DNA from: Rhodococcus ruber
Lineage (GTDB): Bacteria > Actinomycetota > Actinomycetes > Mycobacteriales > Mycobacteriaceae
DNA: 49,806 nt
Direction of reading: 5' to 3'
NCBI RefSeq assembly: GCF_027270735.1
Contig: NZ_JAPWIJ010000019.1
Location: 1 to 49,806, forward strand
Made by a program: the position numbers and the translations under genes
Notes under the pieces: model-generated
Database searches by the model: none
Seen by the model: the letters and a program-made list of their open reading frames with translations, nothing else
What the model was told of the DNA's origin: nothing
Part shown: positions 1 to 9,294 of the stretch, in pieces
Layout: each line of letters starts with the position of its first letter
Position numbering within the stretch: position 1 is the stretch's first letter

Positions 1-325
1 TCGGTGACAACCCCCACCGCGTCAGCTCCGAAGCAGCATTTGCCAGCCTCTGCGGCGTCGCACCCATACCCGCATCGTCGGGCAAAACCACCCGCCACCG
101 ACTCAACCGCGGCGGCAACCGGCAGGCCAACCGAGCGTTGCACGTCACCGTCATGGCCCGCCTCAAATACGACACCCGCACCCAGCAATACCGCGACCGA
201 CGGCTCGCCGAAGGCAAGAGCAAACGCGACATCATCCGCTGCCTCAAACGAGCCGTCGCCCGCGAAATGTTCCAACTTCTCACCCAAAAAACTGCTACTT
301 GACACTCATAGGAGCATCACATGCG
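1..325 (+). mobile_element. IS110-family insertion sequence, right-hand remnant
   Basis: The left edge holds the 3' end of an IS110-family transposase gene followed by a short non-coding tail. The tail reads TTGACACTCATAGGAGCATC, similar to the sequence I recall following IS110-type transposase genes in actinobacteria. IS110 elements lack the usual terminal inverted repeats, so the exact end cannot be fixed; about 325 is an estimate. The element lies just beyond the stop codon of the stress-protein gene (337) and does not interrupt it. The left end and most of the transposase are outside the window. Confidence 0.7.
3..302 (+). CDS. IS110-family transposase, C-terminal fragment (cut by window edge)
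   Basis: Ninety-nine residues in the third frame end at TGA 300-302. The fragment carries the C-terminal Transposase_20 (IS116/IS110/IS902) signature: SEAAFASLCGVAPIPASSGK, then RLNRGGNRQANRALH and a basic tail with KRDIIRCLKRAVAREM. This helix-hairpin-helix region belongs to the Tnp domain of the RuvC-like DEDD recombinase, which in this family works with a bridge RNA. The reading frame is intact to its stop, so the gene may be functional, but the catalytic N-terminal domain is not visible. Family assignment is confident; activity and completeness are unknown. Confidence 0.85.
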   Translation, partial: GDNPHRVSSEAAFASLCGVAPIPASSGKTTRHRLNRGGNRQANRALHVTVMARLKYDTRTQQYRDRRLAEGKSKRDIIRCLKRAVAREMFQLLTQKTAT

Positions 326-336
326 GCGAAGCCGCT

Positions 337-1191
337 CTACTCGTGCGGAACGACGACCACCGGCACCGGGGCGGCCCGCAGAATCTTGGCCGCACTCGAT
401 CCCAGGAAAACCCGCTTGGGACTTGCCAATCCACTCGATCCGAGAAACAGCACATCGCCTGGCTTCCAGTCGAGGTTGCCCATGGCCTCGTCCAACGAAG
501 ACCCGTCGGCGACTACCGACTGCAAGCCCTCGATATCGGGAAGAGTGCGGGCCGCGTGCTCGAGATTCTCCTGCGCGGCGGCGACCTGTCGTCGACGCGT
601 GTCCAACGAGGTCTCGTCGCTCGGTGCCCCGGTCGGTTCGAGAGACACCAACGACACCAACCGGACCGGCACGTGCGCGGCGCTGGCAAGAGTGATCGCG
701 AACGGCAACGGATTCGAGGCCGATGCCCGGGTGGGGACGGCGACGGTGAGGTCTGTGATCGGAGCGCTGGAGAGCCGGTAGCCCCGAGGTGCAAGTGCCA
801 GCGGAACTTCCGAGGCGTGCAGAAGCTGACCGGCGACCGAGCCGATCGAATGCCGATTCAGCAGACCGTCGCCCGCGCCGCCGACGACGATCATGTCGGC
901 ATCGGTCTGTACCGCGAAGTCGATGAGAGCCCGGGCGAAAGACTCGTGGCTGAGCACATGGGTGGTCACCGCGATGCCCGACGGGACCTGGGCAGCGGCA
1001 TCGTCCACCCAACCCTTCGCTTTCGCCTCCAGTACTTTTCGGTACGGGCCGCTCCCTTCCATGACCGGTTCGTCCGCGGCCATGACCAGCACGATGTCGA
1101 TGGAGGCGTCGAGGGCACGAGCGAGGGCGATGGCAAGGGCTACGCCGTCGTCGCCGCTGGGAGTGGCGAGGTAGCCGACGGTGATCTTCAT
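337..1191 (-). CDS. Tandem-domain universal stress protein
   Basis: A 284-residue cytoplasmic protein with two UspA domains (about 1-140 and 148-284). Domain one has the ATP-binding pattern G-2x-G-9x-G(S/T), visible as GGAGDGLLNRHSIGS near residues 104-118. Domain two has the matching FLGSSG...FLGSS segment close to the end and finishes PVVVVPHE. Tandem Usp proteins of this size are common in actinobacteria, where several are linked to redox, hypoxia or stationary-phase survival. The start lies 19 nt downstream of the permease stop, so both genes are probably one transcript. A role in monitoring or protecting the transporter is only inferred from this pairing. Confidence 0.93.
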   Translation of the reverse strand: MKITVGYLATPSGDDGVALAIALARALDASIDIVLVMAADEPVMEGSGPYRKVLEAKAKGWVDDAAAQVPSGIAVTTHVLSHESFARALIDFAVQTDADMIVVGGAGDGLLNRHSIGSVAGQLLHASEVPLALAPRGYRLSSAPITDLTVAVPTRASASNPLPFAITLASAAHVPVRLVSLVSLEPTGAPSDETSLDTRRRQVAAAQENLEHAARTLPDIEGLQSVVADGSSLDEAMGNLDWKPGDVLFLGSSGLASPKRVFLGSSAAKILRAAPVPVVVVPHE

Positions 1192-1210
1192 GAGTTTCGG
1201 TCCTTCTCTT

Positions 1211-2713
1211 CTAGTGAGTGTCCGGAACCTTGACTTCGGTGGACGCGGTGAGTGTCTTACCCTGGAAGAAGTCCTTGTTGCCCACGAAGCACAGCAGCAT
1301 CAGCGGGATTCCGAGTACCAGCATGCCGACTCCGAGGACGAACACACCGCCGATCGGACCGTAGACGGTGTAACCGTAGTCGGGCTTGATCATGTCGACT
1401 GCGCTCTGCACGAACGCCCACGTCATCGACAATCCGCCGAGAAACGGAAAGATGCCGCGCATGAACAGGTTTCGCACGGACGTCAGCAGCGTCCGGCGGA
1501 AGTACCAGGTGCACGCATACGCGGTGATGCCGTAGTAGAACGCGACCGCGAGCCCGAGCGAGGCCACCGAATCCTGCAATGCGTTGGCGCTGACGAAGGT
1601 GAGCACCAAGTAGAACAGCAAGGCCGCGGCCCCCATCACGAGTGTGCCGAAACCGGGGGTCATGTACTTGGGGTGCACGCTGGCGAACCGCTTGGGAATG
1701 GCCTCGTACACGGCCATCGACAGGGTTCCTCGGGCCGTGGGCAGAATGGTCGTCTGAGTCGAGGACAGCGCCGAGATCGAGACGGTCAGCAACAGCAAGG
1801 ACGCCACGATCGAGCCGGCGACGGGATCTCCGAGGATGGTGAGCACGTCGTCGACGTTGTCCGGGTTGTTCAAGCCGATGCCGGTGTCGCCGAAGCCGGC
1901 GAACGACTGCACGGCGTACCCGACGAGAACGTACGTGGCGACGAGGATCAGTGTGGTGATCACCGCAGCGCGTCCCGGCGTCTTCTCCGAATCTTTCGTT
2001 TCCTCGCCGACGGCCAGGCAGGCGTCCCATCCCCAGTAGATGAAGATGCACAGGATGATGGCCTGGGCCGCGTCGGACATCGTCACCCCGGTGGGAACCA
2101 ACCAACTCCACTGGGGCGTGATGGCCTGAGGTCCGGCGGTGCCGGCGCCCACCTTGACCAGTGCCGTCACCGACACTCCGATGAGCACACCGAACTGCAC
2201 GACCAGCAGCACGTTCTGCATGCGTTCGCTGATCAGAATGCCGCGAAAACTGACGTAGGTCATCGAGACGATGAAGAACGAACCGAGTGCGACCTTGGCC
2301 GCAGTCGACTCCGCCAGGTCCGACAGGCCGAGGAACTCGAACAGATAGATGGCAGCGATCTCGGCAACGTTGGCGAGCACGATGATCGCCGAGACTGCCA
2401 GCCCCCATCCCGCCATCCAGCCGACCCACGGGCCGAACGCCTTGGTGCCCCAGGTGAACGACGTTCCGCAGTCCGGGGTGTCGCGTCCCAATTCTCGATA
2501 GGCGAAGGCTGTGAGCAGCATCGGGACGAAAGCTATGAGAAACATCGACGGTGCTTTGTCGCCGACGGCCAGAACGACGTAGCCGAGGGTGGCGGCCAGA
2601 CTGTAGGCCGGTGCAACCGCCGACAGTCCGATGACGATGTTGCCGACCAACCCGAGAGCGCCGGTGTTGAGTCCCTTACCCGGAATGGTGTTCGGCGGTT
2701 CCGCAATCGACAT
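1211..2713 (-). CDS. APC-superfamily amino acid/amine permease
   Basis: A 500-residue integral membrane protein with about twelve hydrophobic segments. The N-terminal part reads GLVGNIVIGLSAVAPAYSLA followed by ELGRDTPDCGTSFTW, typical of the amino acid-polyamine-organocation superfamily. It should import an amino acid or amine by proton or cation coupling across the cytoplasmic membrane; the substrate cannot be told from sequence. ATG at 2713 is preceded by a GGAGAGA ribosome site. It is divergent from adenosine deaminase (245-nt gap) and is followed by the stress-protein gene, probably as a two-gene operon. Confidence 0.92.
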   Translation of the reverse strand: MSIAEPPNTIPGKGLNTGALGLVGNIVIGLSAVAPAYSLAATLGYVVLAVGDKAPSMFLIAFVPMLLTAFAYRELGRDTPDCGTSFTWGTKAFGPWVGWMAGWGLAVSAIIVLANVAEIAAIYLFEFLGLSDLAESTAAKVALGSFFIVSMTYVSFRGILISERMQNVLLVVQFGVLIGVSVTALVKVGAGTAGPQAITPQWSWLVPTGVTMSDAAQAIILCIFIYWGWDACLAVGEETKDSEKTPGRAAVITTLILVATYVLVGYAVQSFAGFGDTGIGLNNPDNVDDVLTILGDPVAGSIVASLLLLTVSISALSSTQTTILPTARGTLSMAVYEAIPKRFASVHPKYMTPGFGTLVMGAAALLFYLVLTFVSANALQDSVASLGLAVAFYYGITAYACTWYFRRTLLTSVRNLFMRGIFPFLGGLSMTWAFVQSAVDMIKPDYGYTVYGPIGGVFVLGVGMLVLGIPLMLLCFVGNKDFFQGKTLTASTEVKVPDTH

Positions 2714-2946
2714 AGGTCTCTCCGAGGTTCGAGTCGACCGAGGACGTCGGAAGGAGACCCGACAGAATCGGTCGCGTGTGTTGGATGAACACTACGATTT
2801 CCGTCGCCGATCCGCTGTGTATCGACGGAATTGTTTTCATTGGAGTAACAATGCAACGAAATGGGTCGCAGAAGCGGCAGGGTTCGCTGGAATCCGCGGA
2901 CTCGCCGAGGGGTTCCGGCGGCCGCGCGTACGCACGGGCTGCGCGC

Positions 2947-2952
2947 TACCGT
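2947..2952 (+). promoter_or_regulatory. Leaderless -10 box of adenosine deaminase
   Basis: TACCGT lies 6 nt before the ATG at 2959. This is the spacing expected if transcription starts at the first base of the start codon. Confidence 0.5.
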
Positions 2953-2958
2953 CGACAC

Positions 2959-4083
2959 ATGAGCACCACGGAGAACACACAGTCTTCGATCGGTGGCAGT
3001 GCGCCACTCGATCTAGCGTCGATAGGGACAGCTCCCAAGGCGTTGCTGCACGATCACCTCGATGGCGGACTTCGACCGCAGACCGTGCTGGAACTGGCCG
3101 ACGAGTGTGGTTACGACGGACTTCCCGCAACCGACGGCGCAGCATTGGGCGAATGGTTCCGCGAGTCCGCCGACAGCGGCTCGCTCGTGCGCTACCTCGA
3201 GACGTTCGCCCACACGGTGGCCGTGATGCAGACTCCCGAGGGACTGTTTCGAGTAGCGCGCGAATGCGCCGAGGATCTGGCCGACGACGGCGTCGTGTAC
3301 GCAGAGGTGCGCTTCGCCCCGGAGCAGCATCTCGAACGCGGACTGACCCTCGACGAGGTCGTCACCCACACGCTCGCAGGTTTCGAGGCGGGAATCTCAG
3401 CAGCCAAGGTGCGAGGCAAGAACATCAGAATCGGCACCCTGCTCACCGCGATGCGACATGCGGCTCGGTCGCGGGAGATCGCCGAGCTGACGGTTCGATT
3501 CCGCGATCGCGGTGTCGTCGGCTTCGACATCGCCGGTGCCGAAGCGGGCTTTCCTCCCAGCCGCCACCTCGATGCTTTCGAGTACATGCGAGCGAGCAAC
3601 GCGCACTTCACCATTCACGCGGGCGAAGCGTTCGGTCTGCCGTCGATTCAGGAAGCGGTGGCGTTCTGCGGGACCGACAGGCTCGGTCACGGAGTTCGGA
3701 TCACCGACGACATCACCCGCGAGGCCGACGGCTCGGCCACGCTCGGTTTGCTGGCCGCATACGTACGTGACACGCGAATGCCGCTCGAACTCTGCCCGAG
3801 CTCCAACGTGCAGACCGGAGCGGTCGAGTCCTTGGCGACACACCCGTTCGATCTGCTTGCACGCCTGCGCTTTCGGGTCACCGTGAACACGGACAACCGG
3901 TTGATGAGCGACACCTCGATGAGTCGCGAGATGGTCAAGCTCGTCGAGACGTTCGGCTACGGGTGGAGCGATCTCGAGCGGTTCACCATCAATGCGATGA
4001 AGTCCGCGTTTCTACCGTTCGACGAGCGACTGGCGCTGATCGACGACGTCATCAAGCCCGGTTATGCGGTCCTGATCGGCTGA
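2959..4083 (+). CDS. add: Adenosine deaminase
   Basis: A 374-residue enzyme that hydrolyses adenosine or deoxyadenosine to inosine and ammonia in purine salvage. Zinc ligands and catalytic residues are visible: HDHLDGGLRP near residues 31-40 (HxH), HAGEAFG (His and the catalytic Glu), DRLGHGVRI, LCPSSNVQTG and VTVNTDNR (Asp). The reading frame could extend upstream, but the ATG at 2959 has a leaderless -10 box and agrees with family length. It sits near purine nucleoside phosphorylase and uracil phosphoribosyltransferase, consistent with a nucleoside-salvage neighbourhood. Inosine formed here is a substrate for the phosphorylase at 10893-11720. Confidence 0.97.
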   Translation: MSTTENTQSSIGGSAPLDLASIGTAPKALLHDHLDGGLRPQTVLELADECGYDGLPATDGAALGEWFRESADSGSLVRYLETFAHTVAVMQTPEGLFRVARECAEDLADDGVVYAEVRFAPEQHLERGLTLDEVVTHTLAGFEAGISAAKVRGKNIRIGTLLTAMRHAARSREIAELTVRFRDRGVVGFDIAGAEAGFPPSRHLDAFEYMRASNAHFTIHAGEAFGLPSIQEAVAFCGTDRLGHGVRITDDITREADGSATLGLLAAYVRDTRMPLELCPSSNVQTGAVESLATHPFDLLARLRFRVTVNTDNRLMSDTSMSREMVKLVETFGYGWSDLERFTINAMKSAFLPFDERLALIDDVIKPGYAVLIG

Positions 4084-4104
4084 CCCTCCGTGCGAGGCCG
4101 GGCA

Positions 4105-5388
4105 TCACTTCTTGCGGAGCCGGCCCTCGAACTCGCGCTCGAGAGCGCGCCATGCTTCGGCCTCGACGGCGAACGGCGCGCTCGGAGCGAGCCGATCGGG
4201 GCTCGGTTCGAGGGTGTACGAGACGTACCAGCCCAACGGCGTGGACGTGGCGAGCGCCTCGTCGACGGAGCTATCACCGGCGAAATCGGCTGCATCGGTG
4301 AACAATTCGACGGCCAGATCCAGCTGATCCGCGTCGACGGCAGTGGGGCCCTCGGCGAGATCGTCGGCAAGGCCGGGTAGCACGTACACGTTGTCGTCGG
4401 TGATTGTGATGTCGAGCGAGCCGTCGATGGCGGCGGTCTGAATGTCGGAGTACGTGCTGACCTGAGCCAGATCGTGGTCGTGATCATCGGCCAGGTATCG
4501 GGCGAGCGAGCGTTCGGAGCCGAACACGCTGATCGCACCGCCGCGGCCGAGGAACACCGGTTTGTCGCCGAGGTAGCAACGCAGGGTGTACAGCGTGTCG
4601 TCCGAGGTGATGATGCGAATCGGGTCGATGCCGACAGTGGTCCAGAACGTTTCCTCGGCAGCCGCCGCGGCGATCGGATCACGATCGACATCCTCGGCGT
4701 CGTCTTCGTCTTCGTCTTCGTCTTCGTCTTCGTCGTCGGAATCGGAATCGATGTCGTCCGTGGCGTCATCGGCGTCGACGGCATTCTCCGCCGCAGCTGT
4801 GATCTCTGCTTCTGCTACGGCAACGGCAGCGGAGTCGACGTCGGGCGAGGTGACGATGGAGTCGACTGCGTCCAGTACGTCGTCCCAGTGTTTGGCAACC
4901 GCGGCTCCGATGCGGTCCCACAATTCGGCTCCCTCACGACCGAGGAAGTTCTCGACGCCTCCGCCGACTGCCCCCACGAACGGATTGGTTCCGAAAAAGC
5001 TTGTGACGGGGCGCAGTTCGCACACATCGCCGATGGAGGCGACGATGTCGAAGGTTGCCTGCAGTTCGGCGAGGACGTCGGCTTCGGGATCCGATGCCAC
5101 CAGCTCGGGTACCGCCACCAGATCGAAGCGATGCAGATCGTCGGGCTCGAGCTCGTACGCCGCCAGAGCGGAAACGACCGGCCACGAAGGATGGTCGGTG
5201 AGATCGTTGTCGTCGTCGGATCGGACGAACGCCGCGAGCTCTGCGACGGTCGAGAATCCGTACAGATCCTCCTCGTGTCCGAGGAATGCCTCCCACTCGT
5301 CGTCGCCTTCTCGCCACTCCGGTGCCCACAGTGTCGAGAAGTCACCGGCGGTGAGACCGAGTTCGATCGGGATGATGTCTCCAGCCAT
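4105..5388 (-). CDS. Acidic conserved protein of the Rv3311 type
   Basis: A 427-residue, very acidic, probably cytoplasmic protein with no transmembrane segment and no motif I can tie to catalysis. It has two similar halves of alternating Trp/Asp/Leu-rich segments, joined near residues 200-235 by a low-complexity Asp/Glu run encoded by hexanucleotide repeats. Size, composition and position beside add and upp match the hypothetical Rv3311 of M. tuberculosis. Homologues are sometimes labelled 'primosomal protein', which nothing here supports. Its ATG at 5388 is 15 nt after the preceding YbaB-like gene, so it is probably the last gene of the type VII-like operon. Function unknown. Confidence 0.85.
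   Translation of the reverse strand: MAGDIIPIELGLTAGDFSTLWAPEWREGDDEWEAFLGHEEDLYGFSTVAELAAFVRSDDDNDLTDHPSWPVVSALAAYELEPDDLHRFDLVAVPELVASDPEADVLAELQATFDIVASIGDVCELRPVTSFFGTNPFVGAVGGGVENFLGREGAELWDRIGAAVAKHWDDVLDAVDSIVTSPDVDSAAVAVAEAEITAAAENAVDADDATDDIDSDSDDEDEDEDEDEDDAEDVDRDPIAAAAAEETFWTTVGIDPIRIITSDDTLYTLRCYLGDKPVFLGRGGAISVFGSERSLARYLADDHDHDLAQVSTYSDIQTAAIDGSLDITITDDNVYVLPGLADDLAEGPTAVDADQLDLAVELFTDAADFAGDSSVDEALATSTPLGWYVSYTLEPSPDRLAPSAPFAVEAEAWRALEREFEGRLRKK
4702..4731. repeat. Five perfect GTCTTC hexamers (Asp-Glu codons)
   Basis: Five uninterrupted GTCTTC copies on the plus strand encode alternating Asp-Glu in the acidic protein on the minus strand, followed by GTCGTC. The unit is a multiple of three, so slippage would change linker length without a frameshift. 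Confidence 0.95.
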
Positions 5389-5403
5389 GGCGCGAAGCCT
5401 ATC

Positions 5404-5718
5404 TCAGGAGTCTGTGAACGACGCCTGCAGACTTTGCAGTATGCCTTCGCGGTGGTCGAGTGCCCCAGCGGCCGCCCCGGCAGCCACGGAGGTGATCGTC
5501 GACGCGAGTACACGAGCGGTGACCGATCCCAGGTTGTCGGCGAGTTCGAGTTCGATCATGGCACCGGATCCATCGGCGACGACGGTCACCAGGTTGTCCG
5601 GAGAGGTGACTCGAAACCTGATGCGGTCCAGTCGCTCGTGAGTCTGGCGCAGGGTGTCCAGTCGGTGCTGGGCTCCGCCGACCACAGCGTCGATCTCGGG
5701 GGTGTGCGTGTGGGTCAT
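5404..5718 (-). CDS. YbaB/EbfC-like small protein
   Basis: A 104-residue protein resembling the YbaB/EbfC nucleoid-associated fold: an N-terminal helix (IDAVVGGAQHRLDTLRQTHE), a strand pair (RFRVTSPDNLVTVVADGSGA) and a C-terminal helix. In mycobacterial ESX loci, YbaB-like proteins (the EspL type) are associated with secretion genes rather than bulk DNA binding. The ATG at 5718 overlaps the stop of the upstream gene by 4 nt (ATGA), giving translational coupling. A longer open frame exists upstream but lies inside that gene. The YbaB assignment is by pattern only; the secretion link is inferred from context. Confidence 0.75.
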   Translation of the reverse strand: MTHTHTPEIDAVVGGAQHRLDTLRQTHERLDRIRFRVTSPDNLVTVVADGSGAMIELELADNLGSVTARVLASTITSVAAGAAAGALDHREGILQSLQASFTDS

Positions 5719-6079
5719 GCCCGTCTCAGCCAACTCGCGGGGGCGACGTCCTCGGCCAGGTCCTCGTTGGCAGCGGCAGCCACTCGGGCACTCGTGGGTA
5801 GTCCGAGGCGATCGAGAACGTCGGTGGGAACGCCGTCCTGGGCCAGCATGGTACGGCGCTGAGCGCGGGCTGCGGCGCTCGCCCGCTCGCATTGCTGCAG
5901 AATTGTCGCTGCCAATGCGCTTCCGCCGTAACGCAGTTCGCGCTCGTCGATGGCAACTGCGATCGGTAGCCCGTGTTCGGTGGCGCGCACTGTCACCGAT
6001 CCCGATCTGGTACCCGATACCGCGCTGACGACGGGGAGGGTCGAGTCGGTCGTTGCCTGGCCCTTCATTCGATCGCCTC

Positions 6080-6083
<4 letters not shown>
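5715..6083 (-). CDS. YbaB/EbfC-like protein, second copy
   Basis: A 122-residue protein with SGSVTVRATEHGLPIAVAID, then an alanine-rich helix (GGSALAATILQQCERASAAA). This order, a glycine-containing beta hairpin followed by a long helix, is typical of YbaB-like proteins attached to type VII secretion clusters. Start and stop both overlap neighbours by 4 nt, so it is co-translated between the NlpC/P60 protein and the other YbaB-like gene. The two may form a heterodimer, since YbaB proteins dimerise, but this is inference. No signal peptide is seen. Confidence 0.75.
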
Positions 6084-7249
<1,166 letters not shown>

Positions 7250-7254
7250 GGCCG

Positions 7255-7587
7255 CTACCGCGCGTCCGGCGCGATACCGGCCGCCGAGCCCGCGACGGTT
7301 GCACCGGTGACGGCATCGGTGAGGGCGTACGACACGGCCGATGCCGTGGCCGCGGAACCGATGCTCGCCACCGCTCCGGCCAAGCGCACCACGGCGTCGG
7401 TATGCGCCAGATGGGTACCGGTGGCAGCACCGAGAAATTCCTGTCCGATCAGGCCGAACACCGGTGCGAGCACAGCGGGCCCGCACGCAGCAGCGGCAGC
7501 ACCAGCCGCGGCGATCTGCTGGGCCATGGTCGACGCCACCGCACTGTATGCGAGGACCCCCTCGGTATCGACGACGAGTTCGGCCAT
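7255..7587 (-). CDS. EspC-like type VII secretion target
   Basis: A 110-residue alanine-rich helical protein beginning MAELVVDTEGVLAYSAV. N-terminal 'V-D-x-x-x-L', followed by a helix, a Gly/Pro turn and a second helix, fits the T7SS_ESX_EspC family (ESX-1 secretion-associated, WXG100-like hairpins). It is the first gene of the minus-strand operon and is followed after 5 nt by the NlpC/P60 gene; the pair could be secreted as a heterodimer. ATG at 7587 was chosen because the upstream open frame lacks family-like sequence. No ESX core genes (EccC, EccD, MycP) are in the window, so the secretion apparatus would be elsewhere. Confidence 0.78.
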   Translation of the reverse strand: MAELVVDTEGVLAYSAVASTMAQQIAAAGAAAAACGPAVLAPVFGLIGQEFLGAATGTHLAHTDAVVRLAGAVASIGSAATASAVSYALTDAVTGATVAGSAAGIAPDAR

Positions 7588-7708
7588 CAGTGCCCCCTGA
7601 GAAAGCAATCGGTTCGTAAGCCGCCGAGTGCGACGCCCAACTGGTTCGACGCGGATGCCCGCCATTCGGTTCCCCTGACTTGCCGTTCGCGTCCGACCCC
7701 CGAAGTCC

Positions 7709-7714
7709 TATCCT
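7709..7714 (+). promoter_or_regulatory. Leaderless -10 box of upp
   Basis: TATCCT is placed 7 nt before the ATG at 7722, so the transcript probably begins at the start codon. Confidence 0.5.
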
Positions 7715-7721
7715 GGACGGC

Positions 7722-8345
7722 ATGGAAACACACGTGGTCGACCACCCACTGGCCGCAGCTCTGCTCACCACGATGCGGGACGAGCGCAGCGACAACGCCA
7801 CGTTTCGGACGGCCCTTCGTCAACTCACCCACATGCTGGTCTACGAGGCCACCCGAGACGCTGCCGTCGACACCTTCGAAGTGCGCACCCCCGTCGCCGT
7901 GACCGAGGGCACCAGGCTGGCTCGCCCGCCGTTGCTCGTGCCGGTTCTGCGTGCAGGTCTCGGCATGGTGGAGAAGGCGAGCAGTCTGATTCCGCAGTCT
8001 GGCGTCGGATTCGTCGGGATGGCCAGGGACGAACACACACATCAGCCCGTCCCGTACATGGAGTCCTTGCCCGACGACCTGTCGCAGACGCCGGTCTATG
8101 TGTTGGACCCCATGCTGGCCACCGGCGGCTCCATGGTGCACACGATCGAATTGCTTGTCGGTCGCGGTGCGGCGGAGGTGACGGCCATCTGCGTCGTGGC
8201 CGCTCCCGAAGGTGTTGCTGCGCTCGAAGCCTCGGGCCTGCCGGTGCGATTGGTGGCAGCGAGCATCGACGACGGCCTGAACGAGAATGCGTTCATCGTC
8301 CCCGGCCTCGGTGACGCAGGCGATCGTCAGTTCGGTCCGCGCTGA
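7722..8345 (+). CDS. upp: Uracil phosphoribosyltransferase
   Basis: A 207-residue enzyme converting uracil and PRPP to UMP in pyrimidine salvage. The PRPP-binding loop is YVLDPMLATGGSM, and the N-terminal VDHPLAAALLTTMRDE and PVLRAGLGM segments are characteristic. The C-terminal GDAGDRQFGPR is the conserved tail that contacts the uracil base. ATG at 7722 carries a leaderless promoter box. It is divergent from the EspC-like operon, with 134 nt between the two starts, and is followed by a DUF2797 gene in the same direction. Confidence 0.97.
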   Translation: METHVVDHPLAAALLTTMRDERSDNATFRTALRQLTHMLVYEATRDAAVDTFEVRTPVAVTEGTRLARPPLLVPVLRAGLGMVEKASSLIPQSGVGFVGMARDEHTHQPVPYMESLPDDLSQTPVYVLDPMLATGGSMVHTIELLVGRGAAEVTAICVVAAPEGVAALEASGLPVRLVAASIDDGLNENAFIVPGLGDAGDRQFGPR

Positions 8346-8365
8346 CCTCCGCTACCGCCGCCCGC

Positions 8366-9274
8366 TTGGTCCTCGGGGTCTCCTGGCCCTCGGAGGCGGC
8401 ACCTGCACCCCGCCCGAGATTACGGGTGCTCGATGTCGACACCGAGCAGATCGAGTTCCACGAACTGGTCGGCCGCAGACTCGGTTTCCGTGCGCCGGGT
8501 GCCTCGGCCGATCGCTACTGCACCGGGCGAACGGCCTTCCGGGCCGATGGTCCGCCGCGCTACGTTCCGTGCCCGGGCCGGGAGCGGGCTGTCGCATCGG
8601 GGCAGTGCGAGACGTGCGCCGGCAAGGACAGTTTCAGATTCGTGCACACCGTGCATCGCAGCGGGTTCGTCTCGCGTGATCTGGAAAAGCATGTCATGCA
8701 GCCGCATTGGCTCTATCTGGCTGCTTTCGCCAACGGAGCCTTCAAGATCGGCACGGCAGCCGACACGCGCAAGTGGGGCCGGCTCGCCGAGCAGGGGGCC
8801 ATCAGCGCGCGGTACGTCGCCCACGCCGCCGATGGGAAAGCTGTTCGGGTGGCCGAGGATCTCGTGACCGAGTCGATGGGGCTTCGGCAAGCAGTGCGAT
8901 CCGCCGCCAAAGCGGCCTCGCTGTGTCTTCCGATCGACGTGGACAGGCTCGACGCCGCGACCTCTGCCCGGGCCGAGCAGGTCCGCGAGATGCTGACCGC
9001 GGCAGGCATCGCCGGATGCACCCCGATCGACGAACGATGGACGCCGCCCGCCGGACGCGAAGCGTTGAGCGAGAACGTCAGTCGCGTCGCCTACCCCGCG
9101 GATGTCGCGACCGGGTCTCACGGTCTCGCGATCAAAACGTGCATCGGGCAGGCGGTGATCGCCACCGTGGACGACGACACCTACGTCGTGGATCTGGCTG
9201 CACTCAAAGGTCGGCGAATAGAACTCGGTGCCTTCAGCTCGAATCTGCCCGCGGTGCAATCGGCCCTGTTCTGA
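8366..9274 (+). CDS. DUF2797 protein with GIY-YIG-like segment
   Basis: About 302 residues if the TTG at 8366 is the start. A cysteine-containing N-terminal part (YCTGRT...VPCPGR...QCETCAG) may form a metal site. The core HWLYLAAFANGAFKIGTAAD resembles the start of a GIY-YIG nuclease fold as found in DUF2797 proteins. DUF2797 has no established biochemical role that I know of. An in-frame TGA just inside the end of upp rules out an earlier start, and no ATG or GTG comes before the TTG; an internal GTG further in is the alternative. It lies 20 nt after upp, probably co-transcribed, and converges on the phosphosugar mutase. Confidence 0.8.
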   Translation: MVLGVSWPSEAAPAPRPRLRVLDVDTEQIEFHELVGRRLGFRAPGASADRYCTGRTAFRADGPPRYVPCPGRERAVASGQCETCAGKDSFRFVHTVHRSGFVSRDLEKHVMQPHWLYLAAFANGAFKIGTAADTRKWGRLAEQGAISARYVAHAADGKAVRVAEDLVTESMGLRQAVRSAAKAASLCLPIDVDRLDAATSARAEQVREMLTAAGIAGCTPIDERWTPPAGREALSENVSRVAYPADVATGSHGLAIKTCIGQAVIATVDDDTYVVDLAALKGRRIELGAFSSNLPAVQSALF

Positions 9275-9294
9275 CTCCGAGCGGTCCGCCGCGT

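Noticed and set aside
323..335. GCGGC-GAA-GCCGC hairpin near the end of the stress-protein operon
   Set aside because: Only a 5-bp stem with a 3-nt loop and no T-run on either strand; too weak to call a terminator.
1181..2788. 535-residue plus-strand frame opposite the permease
   Set aside because: It is the antisense of a clear transporter and is charged and repetitive in the way high-GC shadow frames are; no motif is visible.
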